Assembly (NCBI GenBank): GCA_021820825.1
Contig: JAKADD010000208.1
Coordinates: 1-5,395 of the forward strand
DNA length: 5,395 nt
Direction: 5' to 3'
Origin: Bacillota bacterium
GTDB taxonomy: Bacteria > Bacillota > Bacilli > Alicyclobacillales > SLC66
Shown here piece after piece: positions 1-4,483 of this stretch (the first letter of the stretch is position 1; every line of letters starts with the position of its first letter). Below the pieces are notes generated by a model. The model was not told the DNA's origin. It saw only the letters and a program-made list of their open reading frames with translations, and ran no database searches. Made by a program: the position numbers and the translations under genes.

Positions 1-582
1 GCCCAGGCATGGAGCAATGTCAATGCCGCCGTCGCGCTGGGGCCATGGGATTCTGCGGTGCAGCTTCAGGCTGCTCTCTTGGCATACAGCTTGGGCCATA
101 CGGCATCGGCCGTCAATTTTGCCGAAGCGGCTCATCATGACTTCCACTTCAGCGCACCCGCGTTTCGCGCGTTGCTCGGAATAACGATGTGGTACGGCGC
201 CGCAGAACTTAAAAGCAACCCGAGCGCCGGTAAAGCTGAGCTGAATCGCGTTTCATTGCTATACAACAAGTACATCAAGGAATCCAAGGTGATCAATCTG
301 AAGTTATTTCCAGCCGCCATTCCACTTCAAACCGACGCCTCCATGCAGGTGTATCTCGGAGCGAGCGAATATCTGCTCGGTCACTATCACAAGTCGCTGG
401 CGGCGATGAATCCATTTCTAAAATCAGGGCGCGATCAGGCAGCCATCAATCTGTATCAGATCGTGACTGTGCTTGACGACGCCAAGCTGCATATCAAAAC
501 AAAGGCGAGCGCCTCCTATAAGCGCCAGATACTCGCGTCGCCTTCTGCTGTTCCTGAGTATCAGTATCTATTGAAAATCTAG
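1..582 (+). CDS. C-terminal part of a helical TPR-like protein, possibly the tail of an O-antigen ligase/polymerase (partial)
   Basis: The frame is open from the first base, so the true start lies upstream; the GTG at 58 is only an internal codon. 193 residues are visible. The sequence is a series of amphipathic helices with TPR-like small-residue patterns, for example the stretches around AALLAYSLGHTASAVNFAEAA (split by eye into helix A and helix B), a middle helix pair near 'AGKAELNRVSLLYNKYI', and 'YLLGHYHKSLAAMNPFL' near the end. There is no membrane segment in the visible part and no catalytic motif. Proteins of the Wzy/WaaL O-antigen ligase family in Gram-positives often end in such a TPR tail, and the window's other edge holds an exopolysaccharide-priming enzyme, so that identity fits the context. 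It is an inference; any TPR protein would look the same. The gene ends just before a strong hairpin (609-654). Confidence 0.7.
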   Translation, partial: AQAWSNVNAAVALGPWDSAVQLQAALLAYSLGHTASAVNFAEAAHHDFHFSAPAFRALLGITMWYGAAELKSNPSAGKAELNRVSLLYNKYIKESKVINLKLFPAAIPLQTDASMQVYLGASEYLLGHYHKSLAAMNPFLKSGRDQAAINLYQIVTVLDDAKLHIKTKASASYKRQILASPSAVPEYQYLLKI

Positions 583-592
583 CCAGTATCAC

Positions 593-654
593 GGACGCAC
601 AGTGACAAAAGTGGCGTCCGGGCGAGAAGATCTTGATCTCGCTGGACGCCATTT
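593..654. terminator. Shared hairpin between convergent genes, with an alternative upstream arm
   Basis: The main stem pairs 612-619 (TGGCGTCC) with 644-651 (GGACGCCA); two A-T pairs and a G-T pair extend it to 609/654. An inner stem pairs 622-627 (GCGAGA) with 637-642 (TCTCGC). It sits between the stop of the left gene (582) and the stop of the minus-strand gene (667), where a bidirectional terminator is expected. The U-tracts are short on both strands (ATTTG on plus; CTTTTGT on minus). A third arm, GGACGC at 593-598, could pair with 614-619 instead, giving a competing smaller hairpin. Confidence 0.6.
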
Positions 655-666
655 GCTGGTCATGAT

Positions 667-1146
667 CTACGTCTCCAATGGTTCGCTGACCTCATCATAC
701 AAGCCAAGCGATTCGGATACGCGGACCAATTCGTTCAAATGTTCGCGTCGCAATGCGTCGCGAGTTTCTTTGTAAGCCATTAGATCCCCCATTTTGATGC
801 GACGATGGGTTCCCACCAAACGGTACTGGAGTTTCTCTTCGCCCAATAGTCGAATCAAGTACGGGCGTGAGACGTTTAGCAAATCAGCCGCTTGTTGCGT
901 AGTCAAATCATGGTCATAATTGACAATCGAAATCGAGTTGCCTTGCACCAGTTGAATCGCAGCTTGATGTAGTACCAAAAAGAGAGAAGGCGGTAACTCC
1001 AGCTTGACATGGCCAGAGTCGTCTTGCAGGAAGTACCGCTCAGTTTTTGCCTCAATGTCGGCAAATTGATCGATGACAGCCTTAATCCGGTCCTTTTCTG
1101 CCAAATCCGGCCGGATCAGTTGTTTTTCGAGTGTTGTGGCGCTCAT
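667..1146 (-). CDS. Excisionase-fold (MerR-like HTH) antitoxin of a VapBC/PIN-type module, orphan
   Basis: This 159-residue protein should bind DNA and, in its family, neutralises a PIN-domain RNase encoded just downstream. Residues about 47-80 form the usual N-terminal segment ('VKLELPPSLFLVLHQA'), residues 81-124 are the HTH ('LTTQQAADLLNVSRPYLIRLL', recognition helix around SRPYLIRLL, then the wing 'VGTHRRIKMGDLMAY'), and the C-terminal helix ends in 'LGLYDE', the part that typically contacts the toxin. I chose ATG 1146 because GGGGGTGAG (1151-1159) lies at ideal spacing; TTG 1161 would lie on the far side of that site. A sigma-A-like promoter is at 1182-1210. The oddity is what is missing: downstream on the minus strand there are only 84 bp to the next gene and a terminator, so no toxin gene is present. 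It may be a solitary regulator or a remnant that still protects against a toxin elsewhere. The family call is firm; the function in this cell is inferred. Confidence 0.85.
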   Translation of the reverse strand: MSATTLEKQLIRPDLAEKDRIKAVIDQFADIEAKTERYFLQDDSGHVKLELPPSLFLVLHQAAIQLVQGNSISIVNYDHDLTTQQAADLLNVSRPYLIRLLGEEKLQYRLVGTHRRIKMGDLMAYKETRDALRREHLNELVRVSESLGLYDEVSEPLET

Positions 1147-1181
1147 GCTGCTCACCCCCAATTCAGTATCATCTTCTTCTC

Positions 1182-1210
1182 ATCATAGATCACAAACGAA
1201 ACAAACGCAA
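1182..1210 (-). promoter_or_regulatory. Sigma-A-like promoter of the antitoxin gene
   Basis: On the minus strand, -35 TTGCGT (1205-1210) and -10 TATGAT (1182-1187) are separated by exactly 17 bp. The -10 matches the consensus at 5 of 6 positions. Transcription would start near 1175, leaving a short leader that contains the GGGGGTGAG ribosome site. The region just upstream is AT-rich. Confidence 0.6.
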
Positions 1211-1344
1211 CACATCTTATGTAATTAAAGTATTTTTGATACATATAAATTTAAAATTCAAGTTGACGATTCTGTTGGTGGCTGGAATTGGCCAATCTTC
1301 CGCTATTCTGGATGCGACAAACACACAAGCCTATGTGCTGGGGA

Positions 1345-1373
1345 TTGGCAGATCATCGCCGTCAGGATAGAAT
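1345..1373 (+). promoter_or_regulatory. Sigma-A-like promoter of the small basic protein gene
   Basis: TTGGCA (1345-1350) and TAGAAT (1368-1373) are separated by 17 bp, and each hexamer matches consensus at 5 of 6 positions. The predicted start near 1380 leaves about 33 nt before the ATG at 1413, with the GGAGG site inside it. This is the best-looking promoter in the window and argues that the next gene is really expressed. Confidence 0.65.
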
Positions 1374-1412
1374 GAGTCTATAAGGGATTTCGTGGGAAGG
1401 CGGAGGCAGCGC

Positions 1413-1625
1413 ATGCGAAAAATGACGCTCGAGCAGTTACACGAAAAGACGAAGAGAGCGAGCGATGTGCATAGGAGGATTGCGGCTCGTCGCACCGAGC
1501 GACCGTCGGACAACAAACCGCGCGACCGGGACGAGTTTTTGCTGTTGGTGGAGATCGCAGAGAGACGCTGGAAACGGGATTTCGTAAGACTCGGCGAACG
1601 AAAGTGGCGATATATTGGAAAATGA
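1413..1625 (+). CDS. Small basic protein of unknown function
   Basis: I do not recognise this 70-residue protein. It is strongly basic (very rich in Arg and Lys), with a predicted helix at residues 1-28 (MTLEQLHEKTKRASDVHRR), a polar disordered-looking linker rich in Arg/Asp/Pro/Asn around residues 29-42, and a second helix ('FLLLVEIAERRWKRDFVRL') with an aromatic, basic end. There is no signal peptide, membrane segment or cysteine pair. The composition suggests nucleic-acid or acidic-surface binding, which is inference only. ATG 1413 was chosen because GGAGG (1402-1406) lies 6 nt before it; the GTG at 1392 has no such site. The promoter at 1345-1373 and the ribosome site make it more credible than its length alone. 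The next gene starts 157 bp downstream on the same strand and may be cotranscribed. Confidence 0.6.
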   Translation: MRKMTLEQLHEKTKRASDVHRRIAARRTERPSDNKPRDRDEFLLLVEIAERRWKRDFVRLGERKWRYIGK

Positions 1626-1671
1626 TTCTGGATCGCCTTCGAGCATGCAAACACTGGCGTTCCACGCGAGA

Positions 1672-1702
1672 TTGGAAGCGATCACGAATGATGTGTTATG
1701 TT
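1672..1702 (+). promoter_or_regulatory. Possible extended -10 promoter for the secreted protein gene
   Basis: TTGGAA (1672-1677) lies 19 bp before TATGTT (1697-1702), and TG at 1694-1695 makes it an extended -10 type. The -35 also sits in a short inverted repeat (TTCCA 1660-1664 with TGGAA 1673-1677). The spacing is long and the hexamers are only 4 of 6, so this is a weak call; another AT-rich candidate, TATATA at 1735-1740, lacks a -35. Confidence 0.3.
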
Positions 1703-1782
1703 GTCTGGCAAAACCGAACCATGAGCTCTGTTCGTATATATAGGTGAACATAAAACGAGCCCATTGGAGCGGAGGTGTCATA

Positions 1783-2463
1783 TTGAGAAAATTCAGGATG
1801 GCAAGTCGCAACAAGGCAATCCGCAAGTGGATCGCGCCTGCGATAGCGGCGGCAGCGGTTGTTGTCGGTGGAGGCGCGTATGCGGCCGCCGCAACAGCAA
1901 ACACAACCGCGCAGAGTCCGGTGCTGCTAAATGGCGCGCTGTTTGGCAATATCGCAAATGTCACGGTGCGGGGTGTGGCTGCGGGAAAGGCGCCGTGGAT
2001 CGTTCAGGGGCGAGTAAAGCTCACTCGGACGAATCTGTCTGCCCAGGGGAAATGGTTTATTATCCCGAAGAGTGGCTATATGTATAATGGGCAGCCTGTA
2101 CCGAAAGCGTTGGCTGGCACGACTGCCGGTGTGAAGACGGTGGTGGCGGATATCACATTTGGAAATTCGAAGTCGGTGATCACTGCTCCAGCGAAACTCA
2201 GCCCACAGGGTGTGTTCTCCATTAACTCCAAAATCAATATTCCGGCGAATGCCGGGCAACCGGTCGTGCTTATCGGGCCAGGCGTACAGGGCAAAATCAT
2301 CGCCTGGTTTGCCAGTTCCAATTTCTTGACGGATTACGGCATGGCGCACGGTTCTCAGGGAGCGGCGGGTTCCGCGTATGCTGCGGGCAGCGCCAGCAGT
2401 AAGGGCGGCAGCAGCAGCAAGGGCGGAAGCAGTAGTACAGGCAGTAAAGGCAGCGGTTGGTAG
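1783..2463 (+). CDS. Secreted beta-rich protein with Gly/Ser tail, function unknown; 3' end probably frameshifted
   Basis: The start is TTG 1783, placed 5 nt after GGAGGTG (1771-1777); GTG 1744 has no ribosome site and ATG 1798 is too far away. The 226-residue product begins with a typical Sec signal peptide: basic residues 2-15, a hydrophobic Ala/Val core at 17-31, and a likely cleavage after Ala-Tyr-Ala (residues 32-34). The mature part (about 45-185) is made of alternating hydrophobic/polar strands ('NVTVRGV', 'WIVQGRVKL', 'GKWFIIPKSGYMYNG', 'VVLIGPGVQGKIIAWF'), suggesting a beta-sandwich exported domain; I recognise no family. Residues 189-226 are a low-complexity Gly/Ser/Lys tail ending GSGW. 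The stop TAG falls exactly where a 9-bp repeat array begins; in the next frame that array continues the tail as (Ser-Thr-Gly)x5-Ser-Gly-Trp and would stop at 2546-2548, giving about 254 residues. A one-base insertion near 2461 is therefore likely. The tail may be a flexible or wall-exposed stalk; there is no LPXTG anchor. Confidence 0.8.
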   Translation: MRKFRMASRNKAIRKWIAPAIAAAAVVVGGGAYAAAATANTTAQSPVLLNGALFGNIANVTVRGVAAGKAPWIVQGRVKLTRTNLSAQGKWFIIPKSGYMYNGQPVPKALAGTTAGVKTVVADITFGNSKSVITAPAKLSPQGVFSINSKINIPANAGQPVVLIGPGVQGKIIAWFASSNFLTDYGMAHGSQGAAGSAYAAGSASSKGGSSSKGGSSSTGSKGSGW

Positions 2464-2506
2464 CACAGGAAGCACAGGAAGCACAGGAAGCACAGGAAGC
2501 ACAGGA
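2462..2506 (+). repeat. Perfect tandem repeat, 5 x 9 bp (AGCACAGGA)
   Basis: Five identical units run from 2462-2470 to 2498-2506 and are followed by AGCGGCTGG. In the frame starting at 2462 each unit encodes Ser-Thr-Gly, and the array then ends in Ser-Gly-Trp, the same ending as the upstream protein tail (GSGW). This makes it an out-of-frame extension of the secreted protein rather than random DNA. Such short perfect arrays change copy number by slipped replication. Confidence 0.9.
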
Positions 2507-2611
2507 AGCGGCTGGCAAGAAGCTCGGGGCGTTGAGTTGGTTTCCTAAATAGGATGTCAGGGCCTTGCCTTGTGGCGGAACTTGGCAAGAATCGCAAGAC
2601 ACTCATTGGAT

Positions 2612-2660
2612 AATGGCAAAGACACGGCGGCGTCAACACAGACCCCGTGTCTTTGCCATT
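2612..2660. repeat. Perfect 16-bp inverted repeat with 17-nt loop
   Basis: AATGGCAAAGACACGG (2612-2627) is the exact reverse complement of 2645-2660. No U-tract follows on either strand, so it is not a standard intrinsic terminator. It lies between the secreted protein gene and the IS607 remnant; it may be a fold-back terminator for the upstream gene, a small mobile-element relic, or a cruciform-type site. The symmetry is certain, the role is not. Confidence 0.85.
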
Positions 2661-2735
2661 GACTGAAATTCGAGTGGACAAGATCCCGAAACTCATGTGA
2701 GTTATCAATCTGCACATGGAAACAGTCTGGGAAGA

Positions 2736-3007
2736 ATGAACTTTTATCCAATGGGAAAACGGCTCAATTGATGGACGTTACTCCGCAAACGATCCGTAGG
2801 CGGGCAGAAAGAAGGAAAATCAAAGAGGACATCGAACGGTACATGAATAGCCATGGAATAACCGTGGAGGTTACGCATAAAACTGGACCGAAGTCCTCTC
2901 GGAAAGAGTTGGTTCGGGACTTGCCCATCACCGTGACGGTATTTTCAGCACGGATGTCAGAGAAATATTCCGCGCAAACATTCTATTGTACGCAACAATT
3001 GGTGTGA
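2736..3007 (+). pseudogene. Remnant of an IS607-family serine recombinase (transposase), frameshifted and internally deleted
   Basis: The family enzyme has an N-terminal MerR-like HTH, a serine recombinase catalytic domain, and a conserved C-terminal segment ending around 'VFSARLYG'. Here ATG 2736 gives MNFYPMGK, then a one-base loss in the A-run 2756-2759 shifts the frame, and the other frame continues as TAQLMDVTPQTIRRRAERRKIK, clearly the HTH. Directly after this comes 'EDIERYMNSHGITVEVTHKT' and 'RKELVRDLPITVTVFSARM', the family's C-terminal part. Roughly the whole catalytic stretch between, including the nucleophilic serine motif, is gone. The tail after FSAR has also drifted. Read from TTG 2768 or ATG 2771 the ORF is open to the TGA at 3005-3007, but it starts in the middle of the HTH. 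No tnpB neighbour is present. The element is dead; it marks past insertion of mobile DNA here. Which end was the original start of the element cannot be told, since IS607 lacks terminal inverted repeats. Confidence 0.8.
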
Positions 3008-3013
3008 CTTATA

Positions 3014-3958
3014 ATGAGTGAAAGCGGGGGAATCGTAGTGATACCGCGTAATAGCAAAGACTTGGTGCTCAAACATCTTGCACTGGCGTTGGGTGGCCAC
3101 GCGCTCAATGCGTTTGGCGTAGCGCGACAGGCTGAGGTGAAACAGGTGCTTCCTACGGAACTGGCCAGCGTGGATCTGCGCACCGATTTTCTGGATTTTG
3201 TACTTGAAATGTCCGATCAAACGATTCTGCATATGGAGTTTCAGTCGAAAGAAGAAAAAACGCTGCATCGATTCCTGCTTTATGACGCACGGTTGCATCA
3301 GCAGTTAATGCGGTCAGTGCGGACGGTGGTTCTGTATACAAGCGGAGTCAGGCACGCGCCGAGCATACTCGATATTGGAACGGCGGTCTATCACGTTGAG
3401 AATATATTTTTGATTGAGCGAGACGGAAATGCGGTGCTCAGACGAATCGAAACGCATCTGGACGACGGTCGGTGGGATCCGGAAGATCGAATCGAACTGG
3501 CATTTGCGATGCACATGCGGCACCAGGGAGCCACGCGAAAACAGATTTTGCGTCGTTGTCTGGACGCGGTGGATCGAATTACAGATCGAATAGAGCGATC
3601 GTATGTGATTGCGCTATTTCTGGGAATGAGTTCAAAACGGCTTAAAGAAAATGAACTAAAGGAGATTGAGGAGCGAATGGAGAACATGTTTCAAGCCATG
3701 GTGGATGCGGTAGAGAAACGACTGGTTCAGATCGACGCCAGATTGGCGGAGGCTGCCGAGAAGGCGTGGGCAGAAGGACGCGGGGAAGGAGAAGAGAAGG
3801 GCATCGAGCAAGGCATTGAGCAAGGCATTGAGCAAGGCCGCCTTCAGGAAAAACTGGAGCTTGCAAAGCGTCTGCTCGAGATGGGCGACGGCGTGGAGAA
3901 GGTTTCCAAAGTGACGGGTTTGTCGCTGGAGGATATCCAACATCTTCTCGCCAACTGA
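3014..3958 (+). CDS. Rpn-family recombination-promoting nuclease / PD-(D/E)XK putative transposase
   Basis: This 314-residue protein belongs to the Rpn/YhgA-like group of PD-(D/E)XK endonucleases, whose E. coli members cleave DNA and promote RecA-independent recombination. The N-terminal domain holds the active-site signature: 'VDLRTDF' with Asp58, then 'ILHMEFQS' with Glu75 and Gln77, followed by the typical 'HRFLLYDARLHQQ' helix and the strand 'TVVLYTSGV'. Residues about 195-262 are charged helices, then a GIEQ repeat (from residue 263), and the protein ends with the family's usual helix-turn-helix-like tail, 'LAKRLLEMGDGVEKVSKVTGLSLEDIQHLL'. Length and order are normal, so it looks intact. 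ATG 3014 follows the IS607 remnant's stop by 6 nt with a poor ribosome site (GGTGTGA, 3001-3007); GTG 3038 behind GGGGG (3026-3030) is a real alternative and would remove eight residues. It is cytoplasmic. Whether it acts in recombination, defence or genome upkeep here is not visible. Confidence 0.88.
   Translation: MSESGGIVVIPRNSKDLVLKHLALALGGHALNAFGVARQAEVKQVLPTELASVDLRTDFLDFVLEMSDQTILHMEFQSKEEKTLHRFLLYDARLHQQLMRSVRTVVLYTSGVRHAPSILDIGTAVYHVENIFLIERDGNAVLRRIETHLDDGRWDPEDRIELAFAMHMRHQGATRKQILRRCLDAVDRITDRIERSYVIALFLGMSSKRLKENELKEIEERMENMFQAMVDAVEKRLVQIDARLAEAAEKAWAEGRGEGEEKGIEQGIEQGIEQGRLQEKLELAKRLLEMGDGVEKVSKVTGLSLEDIQHLLAN
3800..3835 (+). repeat. 12-bp tandem repeat (3 units) encoding Gly-Ile-Glu-Gln in the Rpn gene
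   Basis: Units 3800-3811, 3812-3823 and 3824-3835 are GGCATCGAGCAA, then twice GGCATTGAGCAA. The frame is kept and gives GIEQ x3 plus a closing Gly. Such short charged repeats in this place are usual in Rpn-like proteins and probably lengthen a helix between the nuclease domain and the C-terminal tail. Confidence 0.85.
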
Positions 3959-3985
3959 GTTCGGCATATGGTCGAAGGAGTGGTC

Positions 3986-4075
3986 ATGTTGGCCATCAAC
4001 AAAGAACGGTTGCACCAACTTATTGACGCCTTACCTGACGAAGAAATATATGCGGCGCAACGTTTTTTGGAATAG
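3986..4075 (+). CDS. 29-codon ORF after the Rpn gene; probably the truncated start of a small helical protein
   Basis: ATG 3986 is preceded by AAGGAG (3975-3980) at 5-nt spacing, one of the best ribosome sites in the window, and begins 27 bp after the Rpn stop, so cotranscription is likely. The product, MLAINKERLHQLIDALPDEE followed by IYAAQRFLE, is an amphipathic two-helix segment. It resembles the N-termini of small proteins and antitoxins with the pattern 'L-x-x-L-I-D-x-L-P-x-E-E-x-x-x-A-x-x-F-L-E-x-L'. In those proteins the chain goes on, but here TAG 4073-4075 ends it. A further open stretch in another frame (about 4094-4190, 'GAKDRLDALFQSEKG') could be the displaced remainder. So this may be a decayed partner gene or a real micropeptide. 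Confidence 0.5.
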   Translation: MLAINKERLHQLIDALPDEEIYAAQRFLE

Positions 4076-4125
4076 CGTACAAGCGGCTCTAAATACTCGG
4101 CGCCAAGGATCGCTTGGACGCTTTA

Positions 4126-4174
4126 TTTCAGAGTGAGAAGGGGCGGCCGATGTTGCTGGGCGCCCCTTCTGAAA
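4126..4174 (+). terminator. Hairpin at the end of the Rpn / small ORF unit, weak as a terminator
   Basis: AGAAGGGGCG (4136-4145) pairs with CGCCCCTTCT (4161-4170) over a 15-nt loop; TTTC 4126-4129 and GAAA 4171-4174 can extend the stem past a bulge. No U-tract follows (GAAACTTCG), so it may be a Rho-dependent or processing-type 3' end rather than an intrinsic terminator. Confidence 0.45.
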
Positions 4175-4220
4175 CTTCGTATCCAGAGTGACGACAACCC
4201 CGCCCGTAGAACTGTAGTAA

Positions 4221-4236
4221 TGCTGATCGATCAGCA
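4221..4236. promoter_or_regulatory. Perfect 16-bp palindrome, possible operator
   Basis: TGCTGATCGATCAGCA is fully self-complementary with no spacer. The form fits a dimeric regulator binding site. It lies about 56 bp upstream of the putative -35 of the glycosylphosphotransferase gene, a place suited to an activator or distal repressor. No cognate regulator can be named. Confidence 0.5.
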
Positions 4237-4291
4237 CCTCCGCACACTTTCCTTATCCCGCTGCGCATAGCCACAACAACTAGACTGCGGA

Positions 4292-4320
4292 TTGTCTAAT
4301 AGAGTCGAATTTGGTAACAT
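4292..4320 (+). promoter_or_regulatory. Putative promoter of the glycosylphosphotransferase gene
   Basis: TTGTCT (4292-4297) and TAACAT (4315-4320) are separated by 17 bp, each 4 of 6 to consensus. The start would be near 4327, leaving a leader of about 155 nt before GTG 4484. The inverted repeat at 4313-4370 overlaps the -10, so a bound regulator there would block it. Confidence 0.4.
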
Positions 4321-4370
4321 GATCGTATACAAGATGCATGACGTTGTTTACACGATCATGCACCATTACC
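4313..4370. repeat. Long interrupted inverted repeat overlapping the promoter
   Basis: CATGATCGT (4318-4326) is the reverse complement of ACGATCATG (4352-4360), and GGTAA (4313-4317) matches TTACC (4366-4370) across a 5-nt asymmetry. A competing arm, TGCATGA (4335-4341), can pair with TCATGCA (4356-4362), so two structures exclude each other. It could be a two-site operator or a folding leader RNA. Confidence 0.6.
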
Positions 4371-4404
4371 CATTTGTTTCGTCCTTGAGCCACAACCCGG
4401 TTTC

Positions 4405-4435
4405 ACCCTTGTCGGAAGAGACGGCCAAGGGTTTT
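4405..4435 (+). terminator. U-tract hairpin in the leader, possible attenuator
   Basis: ACCCTTG (4405-4411) pairs with CAAGGGT (4426-4432), and GTC/GAC inside can add pairs; TTTT (4432-4435) follows at once. It lies between the putative promoter and GTG 4484, where a conditional terminator would control exopolysaccharide expression. The stem is short and the U-tract has only four residues, so efficiency is uncertain. Confidence 0.4.
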
Positions 4436-4483
4436 GCGGGCATGGGCATAGTTGAGGGCGATCGGGCGTGGGGAGACAGAGGC

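Larger units (their letters stand above)
4076..4483. other. Gene-free region with several dyad-symmetric elements
   Basis: These 408 bp hold no credible gene. The left part (4076-4200) looks like decayed coding sequence behind the 29-codon ORF plus a hairpin; the middle has a 16-bp palindrome; the right part has the putative promoter, inverted repeat and U-tract hairpin leading to the glycosylphosphotransferase gene. The frame of that gene stays open upstream to 4271, which offers alternative upstream starts (ATG 4319, 4334, 4442), none with a convincing ribosome site. Confidence 0.6.

Noticed and set aside
1131..1370. Plus-strand open frame ending in 'AYVLGIGRSSPSG'
   Set aside because: It overlaps the antitoxin start and its promoter, has no ribosome site, and its composition follows the AT-rich intergenic DNA.
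1437..1964. Long minus-strand open frame opposite the small basic gene and the secreted gene
   Set aside because: It is antisense to two better-supported genes and has no ribosome site; the long open frame follows from the Ala-rich signal peptide codons on the other strand.
2455..2470. Programmed +1 frameshift at TGG-TAG of the secreted gene
   Set aside because: The site lacks the slippery P-site codon and internal Shine-Dalgarno seen at known +1 sites such as prfB; a one-base indel explains the data more simply.
1927..2717. Minus-strand frames with LPV, CAS and CFL repeats
   Set aside because: These are antisense readings of the AGCACAGGA repeat and the Gly/Ser tail; the plus-strand frame explains them.
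2557..2751. Minus-strand open frame of 64 codons across the inverted repeat
   Set aside because: It starts at TTG without a ribosome site and a third of it is the inverted repeat; it also overlaps the IS607 HTH start on the plus strand. A decayed gene fragment cannot be excluded but there is no family match that I recognise.
4031..4237. Minus-strand open frame of 68 codons
   Set aside because: No ribosome site, starts inside the 16-bp palindrome, and no recognisable protein pattern.
4313..4435. Assignment of the leader to the known EAR RNA element
   Set aside because: I cannot match its conserved pseudoknot features by eye, and EAR usually lies inside, not before, the operon; only a generic attenuator is supported.
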